Made by a program: the position numbers and the translations under genes | Assembly (NCBI GenBank): GCA_036417435.1 | Contig: JAZAQT010000267.1 | Coordinates: forward strand, 62,001-126,000 | Reading direction: 5' to 3' | From: Inia geoffrensis | Lineage: Eukaryota; Chordata; Mammalia; Artiodactyla; Iniidae | DNA length: 64,000 nt | The notes under the pieces: generated by a model | What the model was told of the DNA's origin: nothing | Database searches by the model: none | Seen by the model: the letters and a program-made list of their open reading frames with translations, nothing else | Shown: positions 9,501 through 21,331 of the stretch, one piece after another | Numbering within the stretch: the first letter of the stretch is position 1 | Layout of the letters: every line of letters starts with the position of its first letter

Positions 9501-12500
9501 GTACAGGATAGGGTACGACAATGCTTAAGGGTTAGCGTACGTTTGAGGGAATGAGTTAGTGTTTGTGTCCTGGTTATGATTAGGGCATTGGTTAGTGTAG
9601 GGCATCGGAAGTGGGTCAGGTTTAGGGATGGGGTTAGGGTTAGGGTTAAGGAATGGGGAGGGATTAGGGTACAATTTAGAGTACGACAACGCTTAAGGTT
9701 TAGCGTACGTGTGAGGGCACGCGTTAGTGTTTGTGTCCTGGTTAAGATTAGGGCACGGGTGAGGGTAAGGCTTCGGGTGAGGGTCAGGGTTAGGATTCGG
9801 GTTAGGGTTAGGGTTAAGGAATGCAGAGGGATTAGGGTACAGCTTAGGGTACGACAGTGCTTAAGGGTTAGCGTTCGTGTGAGGGCAAGTGTTAGTGTTA
9901 GTGTCCTGGTTAAGATTAGGGCACGGGTGAGGGTAAGGCTTCAGGTGAGGGTCAGGGTTAGGATTCGGGTTAGGGTTAGGGTTAGGGAATGGGGAGGGAT
10001 TAGGGTACAGTTTAGGGTACGACAACGATTAAGGGTTAGCGTACGTGTGAGGGCACGAGTTAGTGTTGGTGTCCTGGTTAAGATTAGGGCACGGGTGAGG
10101 GTAAGGTTTCGGGTGAGGGTCAGGGATAGAATTCGGGTTAGGGTTAGGGTTAGGGAATGGGGAGATATTAGGGCACAGTTTAGGGTACCACAACGCTTAA
10201 GGTTTAGCGTACGTGTGAGGTCACAAGTTAGTGTTAGTGTACTGCTTACGATTAGGGCACGGGTGAGGGTAAGGCCTCGGAAGAGGGTCACGTTAAGGGT
10301 TAGGGTTAGGGTTAGGGTTAGGGAATGGGGATTGATTAGTGTACAGGTTAGGGTACGGCAATGGCTTAGGGTTGGCGTACGTTAGAGGGCATGGGTTAGT
10401 GTTGATGCACTGGTTAAAATTAGGACACGGGTGAGGGTAAAGTTTCGGGTGAGTGTCATGGTTAGGTTTCAGGTTAGGGTTAGGGTTAGGGAATGGAGAG
10501 GGATTAGGGTACAGGTTAGGGTACCGCTGCGGTTTAGTGTTAGCGTACGTTTGAGGGCACGAGTTAGTCTTGGTGTCCTGGTTAAGATTAGGGCACGGGT
10601 GAGGGTAAGGCTTCGGGTGAGGGTCAGGGTTAGGATTCGGGTTAGGGTTAGGGTTAGGGAATGGAGAGGGATTAGGGTACAGGTTAGGGTACGACAATGC
10701 TTAAGGGTTAGCGTAAGTGTGAGGGCACGAGTTAGTGTTGGTGTACTGGTTAAGACAACGGCACCGATGAGGGTAAGGCCTCGGAAAAGGGTCACGTTCA
10801 GGGTTTCGCTTAGGGTTAGGTTTAGGGAATGGGGAGGGATTAGGGTACAGGATAGGGTACGACAATGCTTAAGGGTTAGCGTACGTTTCAGGGAATGAGT
10901 TAGTGTTTGTGTCCTGGTTAAGATTAGGGCATTGGTTAGGGTAGGGCATCGGAAGTGGGTGAGGTTTAGGGATAGGGTTAGGGTTAGGGTTAAGGAATGG
11001 GGAGGGATTAGGGTACAATTGAGGGTACGACAACGCTTAAGGTTTAGCGTACGTGTGAGGGCACGCGTTAGTGTTTGTGTCCTGGTTAAGATTAGGTCAC
11101 GGGTGAGGGTAAGGCTTCGGGTGAGGGTCAGGGTTAGGATTCGGGTTAGGGTTAGTGTTAAGGAATGCAGAGGGATTAGGGTACAGCTTAGGGTACGACA
11201 GTGCTTAAGGGTTAGCGTTCGTGTGAGGGCAAGGGTTAGTGTTAGTGTCCTGGTTAAGATTAGGGCACGGGTGAGGGTAAGGCTTCAGGTGAGGGTCAGG
11301 GTTAGGATTCGGGTTAGGGTTAGGGTTAGGGAATGGGGAGGGATTAGGGTACAGTTTAGGGTACGACAACGATAAAGGGTTAGCGTACGTGTGAGGGCAC
11401 GAGTTAGTGTTGGTGTCCTAGTTAAGATTAAGGCACGGGTGAGGGTAAGGTTTCGGGTGAGGGTCAGGGATAGAATTCGGGTTAGGGTTATTGTTAGGGA
11501 ATGGGGAGATATTAGGGCACAGTTTAGGGCACCACAACGCTTAAGGTTTAGCGTACGTGTGAGGTCACTAGTTAGTGTTAGTGTACTGCTTACGATTAGG
11601 GCACGGGTGAGGGTAAGGCCTCGGAAGAGGGTCACGTTAAGGGTTAGGGTTAGGGTTAGGGTTAGGGAATGGGGATTGATTAGTGTACAGGTTAGGGTAC
11701 GGCAATGGCTTACGGTTGGCGTACGTTAGAGGGCATGGGTTAGTGTTGATGTACTGGTTAAAATTAGGACACGGGTGAGGGTAAAGTTTCGGGTGAGTGT
11801 CATGGTTAGGTTTCAGGTTAGGGTTAGGGTTAGGGAATGGAGAGGGATTAGGGTACAGGTTAGGGTACCGCTGCGGTTTAGTGTTAGCGTACGTTTGAGG
11901 GCACGAGTTAGTCTTGGTGTCCTGGTTAAGATTAGGGCACGGGTGAGGGTAAGGCTTCGGGTGAGGGTCAGGGTTAGGATTCGGGTTAGGGTTAGGGTTA
12001 GGGAATGGAGAGGGATTAGGGTACAGGTTAGGGTACGACAATGCTTAAGTGTTAGCGCAAGTGTGAGGGCACGAGTTAGTGTTGGTGTACTGGTTAAGAC
12101 AACGGCGCCGATGAGGGTAAGGCCTCGGAAAAGGGTCACGTTCAGGGTTTCGCTTAGGGTTAGGGTTAGGGAATGGGGAGGGATTAGGGTACAGGATAGG
12201 GTACGACAATGCTTAAGGCTTAGCGTACGTTTGAGGGCATGAGTTAGTGTTTGTGTCCTGGTTAAGATTAGGGCATTGGTTAGGGTAGGGCATCGGAAGT
12301 GGGTCAGGTTTAGGGATGAGGTTAGGGTTAGGGTTAAGGAATGGGGAGGGATTAGGGTACAATTTAGGGTACGACAACGCTTAAGGTTTAGCGTACGTGT
12401 GAGGGCACGAGTTAGTGTTGGTGTCCTGGTTAAGATTAGGGCACGGGTGAGGGTAAGGCTTCGGGTGAGGGTCAGGGTTAGGATTCGGGTTAGGGTTAGT

Positions 12501-14617
12501 GTTAAGGAATGCAGAGGGATTAGGGTACAGCTTAGGGTACGACAGTGCTTAAGGGTTAGCGTTCGTGTGAGGGCAAGGGTTAGTGTTAGTGTCCTGGTTA
12601 AGATTAGGGCACGGGTGAGGGTAAGGCTTCAGGTGAGGGTCAGGGTTAGGATTCGGGTTAGGGTTAGGGTTAGGGAATGGGGAGGGATTAGGGTACAGTT
12701 TAGGGTACGACAACGATAAAGGGTTAGCGTACGTGTGAGGGCACGAGTTAGTGTTGGTGTCCTAGTTAAGATTAAGGCACGGGTGAGGGTAAGGTTTCGG
12801 GTGAGGGTCAGGGATAGAATTCGGGTTAGGGTTATTGTTAGGGAATGGGGAGATATTAGGGCACAGTTTAGGGCACCACAACGCTTAAGGTTTAGCGTAC
12901 GTGTGAGGTCACTAGTTAGTGTTAGTGTACTGCTTACGATTAGGGCACGGGTGAGGGTAAGGCCTCGGAAGAGGGTCACGTTAAGGGTTAGGGTTAGGGT
13001 TAGGGTTAGGGAATGGGGATTGATTAGTGTACAGGTTAGGGTACGGCAATGGCTTACGGTTGGCGTACGTTAGAGGGCATGGGTTAGTGTTGATGTACTG
13101 GTTAAAATTAGGACACGGGTGAGGGTAAAGTTTCGGGTGAGTGTCATGGTTAGGTTTCAGGTTAGGGTTAGGGTTAGGGAATGGAGAGGGATTAGGGTAC
13201 AGGTTAGGGTACCGCTGCGGTTTAGTGTTAGCGTACGTTTGAGGGCACGAGTTAGTCTTGGTGTCCTGGTTAAGATTAGGGCACGGGTGAGGGTAAGGCT
13301 TCGGGTGAGGGTCAGGGTTAGGATTCGGGTTAGGGTTAGGGTTAGGGAATGGAGAGGGATTAGGGTACAGGTTAGGGTACGACAATGCTTAAGTGTTAGC
13401 GTAAGTGTGAGGGCACGAGTTAGTGTTGGTGTACTGGTTAAGACAACGGTGTCGATGAGGGTAAGGCCTCGGAAAAGGGTCACGTTCAGGGTTTCGCTTA
13501 GGGTTAGGGTTAGGGAATGGGGAGGGATTAGGGTACAGGATAGGGTACGACAATGCTTAAGGGTTAGCGTACGTTTGAGGGAATGAGTTAGTGTTTGTGT
13601 CCTGGTTATGATTAGGGCATTGGTTAGTGTAGGGCATCGGAAGTGGGTCAGGTTTAGGGATGGGGTTAGGGTTAGGGTTAAGGAATGGGGAGGGATTAGG
13701 GTACAATTTAGAGTACGACAACGCTTAAGGTTTAGCGTACGTGTGAGGGCACGCGTTAGTGTTTGTGTCCTGGTTAAGATTAGGGCACGGGTGAGGGTAA
13801 GGCTTCGGGTGAGGGTCAGGGTTAGGATTCGGGTTAGGGTTAGGGTTAAGGAATGCAGAGGGATTAGGGTACAGCTTAGGGTACGACAGTGCTTAAGGGT
13901 TAGCGTTCGTGTGAGGGCAAGTGTTAGTGTTAGTGTCCTGGTTAAGATTAGGGCACGGGTGAGGGTAAGGCTTCAGGTGAGGGTCAGGGTTAGGATTCGG
14001 GTTAGGGTTAGGGTTAGGGAATGGGGAGGGATTAGGGTACAGTTTAGGGTACGACAACGATTAAGGGTTAGCGTACGTGTGAGGGCACGAGTTAGTGTTG
14101 GTGTCCTGGTTAAGATTAGGGCACGGGTGAGGGTAAGGTTTCGGGTGAGGGTCAGGGATAGAATTCGGGTTAGGGTTAGGGTTAGGGAATGGGGAGATAT
14201 TAGGGCACAGTTTAGGGTACCACAACGCTTAAGGTTTAGCGTACGTGTGAGGTCACAAGTTAGTGTTAGTGTACTGCTTACGATTAGGGCACGGGTGAGG
14301 GTAAGGCCTCGGAAGAGGGTCACGTTAAGGGTTAGGGTTAGGGTTAGGGTTAGGGAATGGGGATTGATTAGTGTACAGGTTAGGGTACGGCAATGGCTTA
14401 GGGTTGGCGTACGTTAGAGGGCATGGGTTAGTGTTGATGCACTGGTTAAAATTAGGACACGGGTGAGGGTAAAGTTTCGGGTGAGTGTCATGGTTAGGTT
14501 TCAGGTTAGGGTTAGGGTTAGGGAATGGAGAGGGATTAGGGTACAGGTTAGGGTACCGCTGCGGTTTAGTGTTAGCGTACGTTTGAGGGCACGAGTTAGT
14601 CTTGGTGTCCTGGTTAA
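6554..14617 (+). repeat. Six consecutive complete HORs
   Basis: A monomers start at 6554, 7898, 9242, 10586, 11930 and 13274, each unit exactly 1344 bp. This is the most regular stretch. The three C subtypes rotate in order (plain, GATGAGG, TTATGATTAG, and again), so equivalent positions are 4032 bp apart. For example, GGTGTCGATG in B occurs near 9417 and 13449, and CGCAAGTG in A near 8024 and 12056. Confidence 0.92.
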
Positions 14618-16230
14618 GATTAGGGCACGGGTGAGGGTAAGGCTTCGGGTGAGGGTCAGGGTTAGGATTCGGGTTAGGGTTAGGGTTAGGGAATGGAGAG
14701 GGATTAGGGTACAGGTTAGGGTACGACAATGCTTAAGGGTTAGCGTAAGTGTGAGGGCACGAGTTAGTGTTGGTGTACTGGTTAAGACAACGGCACCGAT
14801 GAGGGTAAGGCCTCGGAAAAGGGTCACGTTCAGGGTTTCGCTTAGGGTTAGGTTTAGGGAATGGGGAGGGATTAGGGTACAGGATAGGGTACGACAATGC
14901 TTAAGGGTTAGCGTACGTTTGAGGGAATGAGTTAGTGTTTGTGTCCTGGTTAAGATTAGGGCATTGGTTAGGGTAGGGCATCGGAAGTTGGTCAGGTTTA
15001 GGGATGGGGTTAGGGTTAGGGTTAAGGAATGGGGAGGGATTAGGGTACAATTTAAGGTACGACAACGCTTAAGGTTTAGCGTACGTGTGAGGGCACGCGT
15101 TACTGTTGGTGTCCTGGTTAAGATTAGGGCACGGGTGAGGGTAAGGCTTCGGGTGAGGGTCAGGGTTAGGATTCGGGTTAGGGTTAGGGTTAAGGAATGC
15201 AGAGGGATTAGGGTACAGCTTAGGGTACGACAGTGCTTAAGGGTTAGCGTTCGTGTGAGGGCAAGTGTTAGTGTTAGTGTCCTGGTTAAGATTAGGGCAC
15301 GGGTGAGGTTAAGGCTTCAGGTGAGGGTCAGGGTTAGGATTCGGGTTAGGGTTAGGGTTAGGGAATGGGGAGGGATTAGGGTACAGTTTAGGGTACGACA
15401 ACGATTAAGGGTTAGCGTACGTGTGAGGGCACGAGTTAGTGTTGGTGTCCTAGTTAAGATTAAGGCACGGGTGAGGGTAAGGTTTCGGGTGAGGGTGAGG
15501 GATAGAATTCGGGTTAGGGTTAGGGTTAGGGAATGGGGAGATATTAGGGCACAGTTTAGGGTACCACAACGCTTAAGGTTTAGCGTACGTGTGAGGTCAC
15601 TAGTTAGTGTTAGTGTACTGCTTACGGTTAGGGCACGGGTGAGGGTAAGGCCTCGGAAGAGGGTCACGTTAAGGGTTAGGGTTAGGGTTAGGGTTAGGGA
15701 ATGGGGATTGATTAGGGTACAGGTTAGGGTACGGCAATGGCTTAGGGTTGGTGTACGTTAGAGGGCATGGGTTAGTGTTGATGTACTGGTTAAAATTAGG
15801 ACACGGGTGAGGGTAAAGTTTCGGGTGAGTTTCATGGTTAGGTTTCAGGTTAGGGTTAGGGTTAAGGAATGGAGAGGGATTAGGGTACAGGTTAGGGTAC
15901 CGCTGCGGTTTAGTGTTAGCGTACGTTTGAGGGCACGAGTCAGTCTTGGTGTACTGGTTAAGACAACGGCACCGATGAGGGTAAGGCCTCGGAAAAGGGT
16001 CACGTTCAGGGTTTCGCTTAGGGTTAGGGTTAGGGAATGGGGAGGGATTAGGGTACAGGATAGGGTACGACAATGCTTAAGGGTTAGCGTACGTTTGAGG
16101 GCATGAGTTAGTGTTTGTGTCCTGGTTAAGATTAGGGCATTGGTTAGGGTAGGGCATCGGAAGTGGGTCAGGTTTAGGGATGGGGTTAGGGTTAGGGTTA
16201 AGGAATGCGGAGGGATTAGGGTACAATTTA
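13267..16230 (+). repeat. Block copy of window positions 1 to about 2964 (offset 13266 bp)
   Basis: Shared private variants include GGTGTCGATG in B, the TTATGATTAG start of C, GGAAGTTGGTC in the next C, GTGAGTTTCATGG in H and the A-less H-to-B junction. The match ends inside C, where 2864 has GGGCACGACAATG and 16130 has GGGTACAACAACG. The offset is 79 monomers minus one hexamer. Confidence 0.8.
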
Positions 16231-16297
16231 GGGTACAACAACGCTTAACGTTTAGCGTACGTGTGAGGGCACGAGTTAGTCTTGGTGTCCTGGTTAA
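14618..16297 (+). repeat. HOR copy ending in an A-less junction, then B and a C/H hybrid
   Basis: A to H occupy 14618-15961, then B 15962 and a monomer 16130-16297 whose left half is C (GGGCATCGGAAGTGG) and whose end is H (GAGTTAGTCTTGGTG). D to G are skipped before the next A at 16298. The H-to-B junction matches the one at 2695/2696 and belongs to a block copy of the first 2.9 kb shifted by 13266 bp. Confidence 0.88.
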
Positions 16298-18979
16298 GAT
16301 TAGGGCACGGGTGAGGGTAAGGCTTCGGGTGAGGGTCAGGGTTAGGATTCGGGTTAGGGTTAGGGTTAGGGAATGGAGAGGGATTAGGGTACAGGTTAGG
16401 GTACGACAATGCTTAAGGGTTAGCGTAAGTGTGAGGGCACGAGTTAGTGTTGGTGTACTGGTTAAGACAACGGCACCGATGAGGGTAAGGCCTCGGAAAA
16501 GGGTCACGTTCAGGGTTTCGCTTAGGGTTAGGTTTAGGGAATGGGGAGGGATTAGGGTACAGGATAGGGTACGACAATGCTTAAGGGTTAGCGTACGTTT
16601 CAGGGAATGAGTTAGTGTTTGTGTCCTGGTTAAGATTAGGGCATTGGTTAGGGTAGGGCATCGGAAGTGGGTGAGGTTTAGGGATAGGGTTAGGGTTAGG
16701 GTTAAGGAATGGGGAGGGATTAGGGTACAATTGAGGGTACGACAACGCTTAAGGTTTAGCGTACGTGTGAGGGCACGCGTTAGTGTTTGTGTCCTGGTTA
16801 AGATTAGGTCACGGGTGAGGGTAAGGCTTCGGGTGAGGGTCAGGGTTAGGATTCGGGTTAGGGTTAGTGTTAAGGAATGCAGAGGGATTAGGGTACAGCT
16901 TAGGGTACGACAGTGCTTAAGGGTTAGCGTTCGTGTGAGGGCAAGGGTTAGTGTTAGTGTCCTGGTTAAGATTAGGGCACGGGTGAGGGTAAGGCTTCAG
17001 GTGAGGGTCAGGGTTAGGATTCGGGTTAGGGTTAGGGTTAGGGAATGGGGAGGGATTAGGGTACAGTTTAGGGTACGACAACGATAAAGGGTTAGCGTAC
17101 GTGTGAGGGCACGAGTTAGTGTTGGTGTCCTAGTTAAGATTAAGGCACGGGTGAGGGTAAGGTTTCGGGTGAGGGTCAGGGATAGAATTCGGGTTAGGGT
17201 TATTGTTAGGGAATGGGGAGATATTAGGGCACAGTTTAGGGCACCACAACGCTTAAGGTTTAGCGTACGTGTGAGGTCACTAGTTAGTGTTAGTGTACTG
17301 CTTACGATTAGGGCACGGGTGAGGGTAAGGCCTCGGAAGAGGGTCACGTTAAGGGTTAGGGTTAGGGTTAGGGTTAGGGAATGGGGATTGATTAGTGTAC
17401 AGGTTAGGGTACGGCAATGGCTTACGGTTGGCGTACGTTAGAGGGCATGGGTTAGTGTTGATGTACTGGTTAAAATTAGGACACGGGTGAGGGTAAAGTT
17501 TCGGGTGAGTGTCATGGTTAGGTTTCAGGTTAGGGTTAGGGTTAGGGAATGGAGAGGGATTAGGGTACAGGTTAGGGTACCGCTGCGGTTTAGTGTTAGC
17601 GTACGTTTGAGGGCACGAGTTAGTCTTGGTGTCCTGGTTAAGATTAGGGCACGGGTGAGGGTAAGGCTTCGGGTGAGGGTCAGGGTTAGGATTCGGGTTA
17701 GGGTTAGGGTTAGGGAATGGAGAGGGATTAGGGTACAGGTTAGGGTACGACAATGCTTAAGTGTTAGCGTAAGTGTGAGGGCACGAGTTAGTGTTGGTGT
17801 ACTGGTTAAGACAACGGCGCCGATGAGGGTAAGGCCTCGGAAAAGGGTCACGTTCAGGGTTTCGCTTAGGGTTAGGGTTAGGGAATGGGGAGGGATTAGG
17901 GTACAGGATAGGGTACGACAATGCTTAAGGGTTAGCGTACGTTTGAGGGAATGAGTTAGTGTTTGTGTCCTGGTTATGATTAGGGCATTGGTTAGTGTAG
18001 GGCATCGGAAGTGGGTCAGGTTTAGGGATGGGGTTAGGGTTAGGGTTAAGGAATGGGGAGGGATTAGGGTACAATTTAGAGTACGACAACGCTTAAGGTT
18101 TAGCGTACGTGTGAGGGCACGCGTTAGTGTTTGTGTCCTGGTTAAGATTAGGGCACGGGTGAGGGTAAGGCTTCGGGTGAGGGTCAGGGTTAGGATTCGG
18201 GTTAGGGTTAGGGTTAAGGAATGCAGAGGGATTAGGGTACAGCTTAGGGTACGACAGTGCTTAAGGGTTAGCGTTCGTGTGAGGGCAAGTGTTAGTGTTA
18301 GTGTCCTGGTTAAGATTAGGGCACGGGTGAGGGTAAGGCTTCAGGTGAGGGTCAGGGTTAGGATTCGGGTTAGGGTTAGGGTTAGGGAATGGGGAGGGAT
18401 TAGGGTACAGTTTAGGGTACGACAACGATTAAGGGTTAGCGTACGTGTGAGGGCACGAGTTAGTGTTGGTGTCCTGGTTAAGATTAGGGCACGGGTGAGG
18501 GTAAGGTTTCGGGTGAGGGTCAGGGATAGAATTCGGGTTAGGGTTAGGGAATGGGGAGATATTAGGGCACAGTTTAGGGTACCACAACGCTTAAGGTTTA
18601 GCGTACGTGTGAGGTCACAAGTTAGTGTTAGTGTACTGCTTACGATTAGGGCACGGGTGAGGGTAAGGCCTCGGAAGAGGGTCACGTTAAGGGTTAGGGT
18701 TAGGGTTAGGGTTAGGGAATGGGGATTGATTAGTGTACAGGTTAGGGTACGGCAATGGCTTAGGGTTGGCGTACGTTAGAGGGCATGGGTTAGTGTTGAT
18801 GCACTGGTTAAAATTAGGACACGGGTGAGGGTAAAGTTTCGGGTGAGTGTCATGGTTAGGTTTCAGGTTAGGGTTAGGGTTAGGGAATGGAGAGGGATTA
18901 GGGTACAGGTTAGGGTACCGCTGCGGTTTAGTGTTAGCGTACGTTTGAGGGCACGAGTTAGTCTTGGTGTCCTGGTTAA
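16298..18979 (+). repeat. Two HORs copied from two different upstream sources
   Basis: A starts are 16298 and 17642. Up to about 17.9 kb the variants match 10586-12190 (offset 5712 bp): GGGTGAGG in C near 16670 as near 10958, GGTTATTGTTAGG in F, and GGCGCCGATG in B. Within B (17810-17977) the match switches to the copy at 13.44 kb (offset 4368). F at 18482 has two rather than three GGTTAG units, making the second unit 1338 bp. Confidence 0.85.
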
Positions 18980-21331
18980 GATTAGGGCACGGGTGAGGGT
19001 AAGGCTTCGGGTGAGGGTCAGGGTTAGGATTCGGGTTAGGGTTAGGGTTAGGGAATGGAGAGGGATTAGGGTACAGGTTAGGGTACGACAATGCTTAAGG
19101 GTTAGCGTAAGTGTGAGGGCACGAGTTAGTGTTGGTGTACTGGTTAAGACAACGGCACCGATGAGGGTAAGGCCTCGGAAAAGGGTCACGTTCAGGGTTT
19201 CGCTTAGGGTTAGGGTTAGGGAATGGGGAGGGATTAGGGTAGAGGATAGGGTACGACAATGCTTAAGGGTTAGCGTACGTTTGAGGGCATGAGTTAGTGT
19301 TTGTGTCCTGGTTAAGATTAGGGCATTGGTTAGGGTAGGGCATCGGAAGTGGGTCAGGTTTAGGGATGGGGTTAGGGTTAGGGTTAAGGAATGGGGAGGG
19401 ATTAGGGTACAATTTAGGGTACGACAACGCTTAAGGTTTAGCGTACGTGTGAGGGCACGAGTTAGTGTTGGTGTCCTGGGTAAGATTAGTTCACGGGTGA
19501 GGGTAAGGCTTCGGGTGAGGGTCAGGGTTAGGATTCGGGTTAGGGTTAGGGTTAAGGAATGCATAGGGAGTAGGGTACAGCTTAGGGTACGACAGTGCTT
19601 AAGGGTTAGCGTTCGTGTGAGGGCAAGGGTTAGTGTTAGTGTCCTGGTTAAGTTTAGGGCACGGGTGAGGGTAAGGCTTCAGGTGAGGGTCAGGGTTAGG
19701 ATTCGGGTTAGGGTTAGGGTTAGGGAATGGGGAGGGATTAGGGTACAGTTTAGGGTACGACAACGATTAAGGGTTAGCATACGTGTGAGGGCACAAGTTA
19801 GTGTTGGTGTCCTCGTTAAGATTAGGGCACGTGTGAGGGTAAGGTTTCGGGTGAGGGTCAGGGATAGAATTCGGGTTAGGGTTAGGGTTAGGGAATGGGG
19901 AGATATTAGGGCACAGTTTAGGGTACCACAACGCTTAAGGTTTAGCGTACGTGTGAGGTCACTAGTTAGTGTTAGTGTACTGCTTACGATTAGGGCACGG
20001 GTGAGGGTAAGGCCTCGGAAGAGGGTCACGTTAAGGGTTAGGGTTAGGGTTAGGGTTAGGGAATGGGGATTGATTAGGGTACAGGTTAGGGTACGGCAAT
20101 GCTTAAGGGTTAGCGTAAGTGTGAGGGCACGAGTTAGTGTTGGTGTACTGGTTAAGACAACGGCACCGATGAGGGTAAGGCCTCGGAAAAGGGTCACGTT
20201 CAGGGTTTCGCTTAGGGTTAGGGTTAGGGAATGGGGAGGGATTAGGGTACAGGATAGGGTACGACAATGCTTAAGGGTTAGCGTACGTTTGAGGGCATGA
20301 GTTAGTGTTTGTGTCCTGGTTAAGATTAGGGCATTGGTTAGGGTAGGGCATCGGAAGTGGGTCAGGTTTAGGGATGGGGTTAGGGTTAGGGTTAAGGAAT
20401 GCGGAGGGATTAGGGTACAATTTAGGGTACGACAACGCTTAAGGTTTAGCGTACGTGTGAGGGCACGAGTTAGTGTTGGTGTCCTGGTTAAGATTAGGGC
20501 ACGGGTGAGGGTAAGGCTTCGGGTGAGGGTCAGGGTTAGGATTCGGGTTAGGGTTAGGGTTAAGGAATGCAGAGGGATTAGGGTACAGCTTAGGGTATGA
20601 CAGTGCTTAAGGGTTAGCGTTCGTGTGAGGGCAAGGGTTAGTGTTAGTGTCCTGGTTAAGATTAGGGCACGGGTGAGGGTAAGGCTTCAGGTGAGGGTCA
20701 GGGTTAGGATTCGGGTTAGGGTTAGGGTTAGGGAATGGGGAGGGATTAGGGTACAGTTTAGGGTACGACAACGATTAAGGGTTAGCGTACGTGTGAGGGC
20801 ACAAATTAGTGTTGGGGTCCTGGTTAAGATTAGGGCACGGGTGAGGGTAAGGTTTCGGGTGAGGGTCAGGGATAGAATTCGGGTTAGGGTTAGGGTTAGG
20901 GAATGGGGAGATATTAGGGCACAGTTTAGGGTAGCACAACGCTTAAGGTTTAGCGTACGTGTGAGGTCACTAGTTAGTGTTAGTGTACTGCTTACGATTA
21001 GGGCACGGGTGAGTGTAAGGCCTCGGAAGAGGATCACGTTAAGGGTTAGGGTTAGGGTTAGGGTTAGGGAATGGGGATTGATTAGGGTACAGGTTAGGGT
21101 ACGGCAATGGCTTAGGGTTGGCGTACGTTAGAGGGCATGGGTTAGTGTTGATGTACTGGTTAAAATTAGGACACGGGTGTGGGTAAAGTTTCGGGTGAGT
21201 TTCATGGTTAGGTTTGAGGTTAGGGTTAGGGTTAGGGAATGGAGAGGGATTAGGGTACAGGTTAGGGTACCGCTGCGGTTTAGTGTTAGCGTACGTTTGA
21301 GGGCACGAGTTAGTCTTGGTGTGCTGGTTAA
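18980..21331 (+). repeat. A-G/A hybrid unit followed by B-H unit
   Basis: A 18980, B 19148, C 19316, D 19484, E 19652, F 19820, then 19988-20155 is G on the left (GGCCTCGGAAGAGG, GGGGATTGATTAG) and A on the right (GGCAATGCTTAAGGG, GCGTAAGTG). B follows at 20156 and H is at 21164. In effect H and one A are fused out. The D copy has the private word GCATAGGGAGTAGGG near 19560, which recurs 5208 bp later. Confidence 0.88.
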
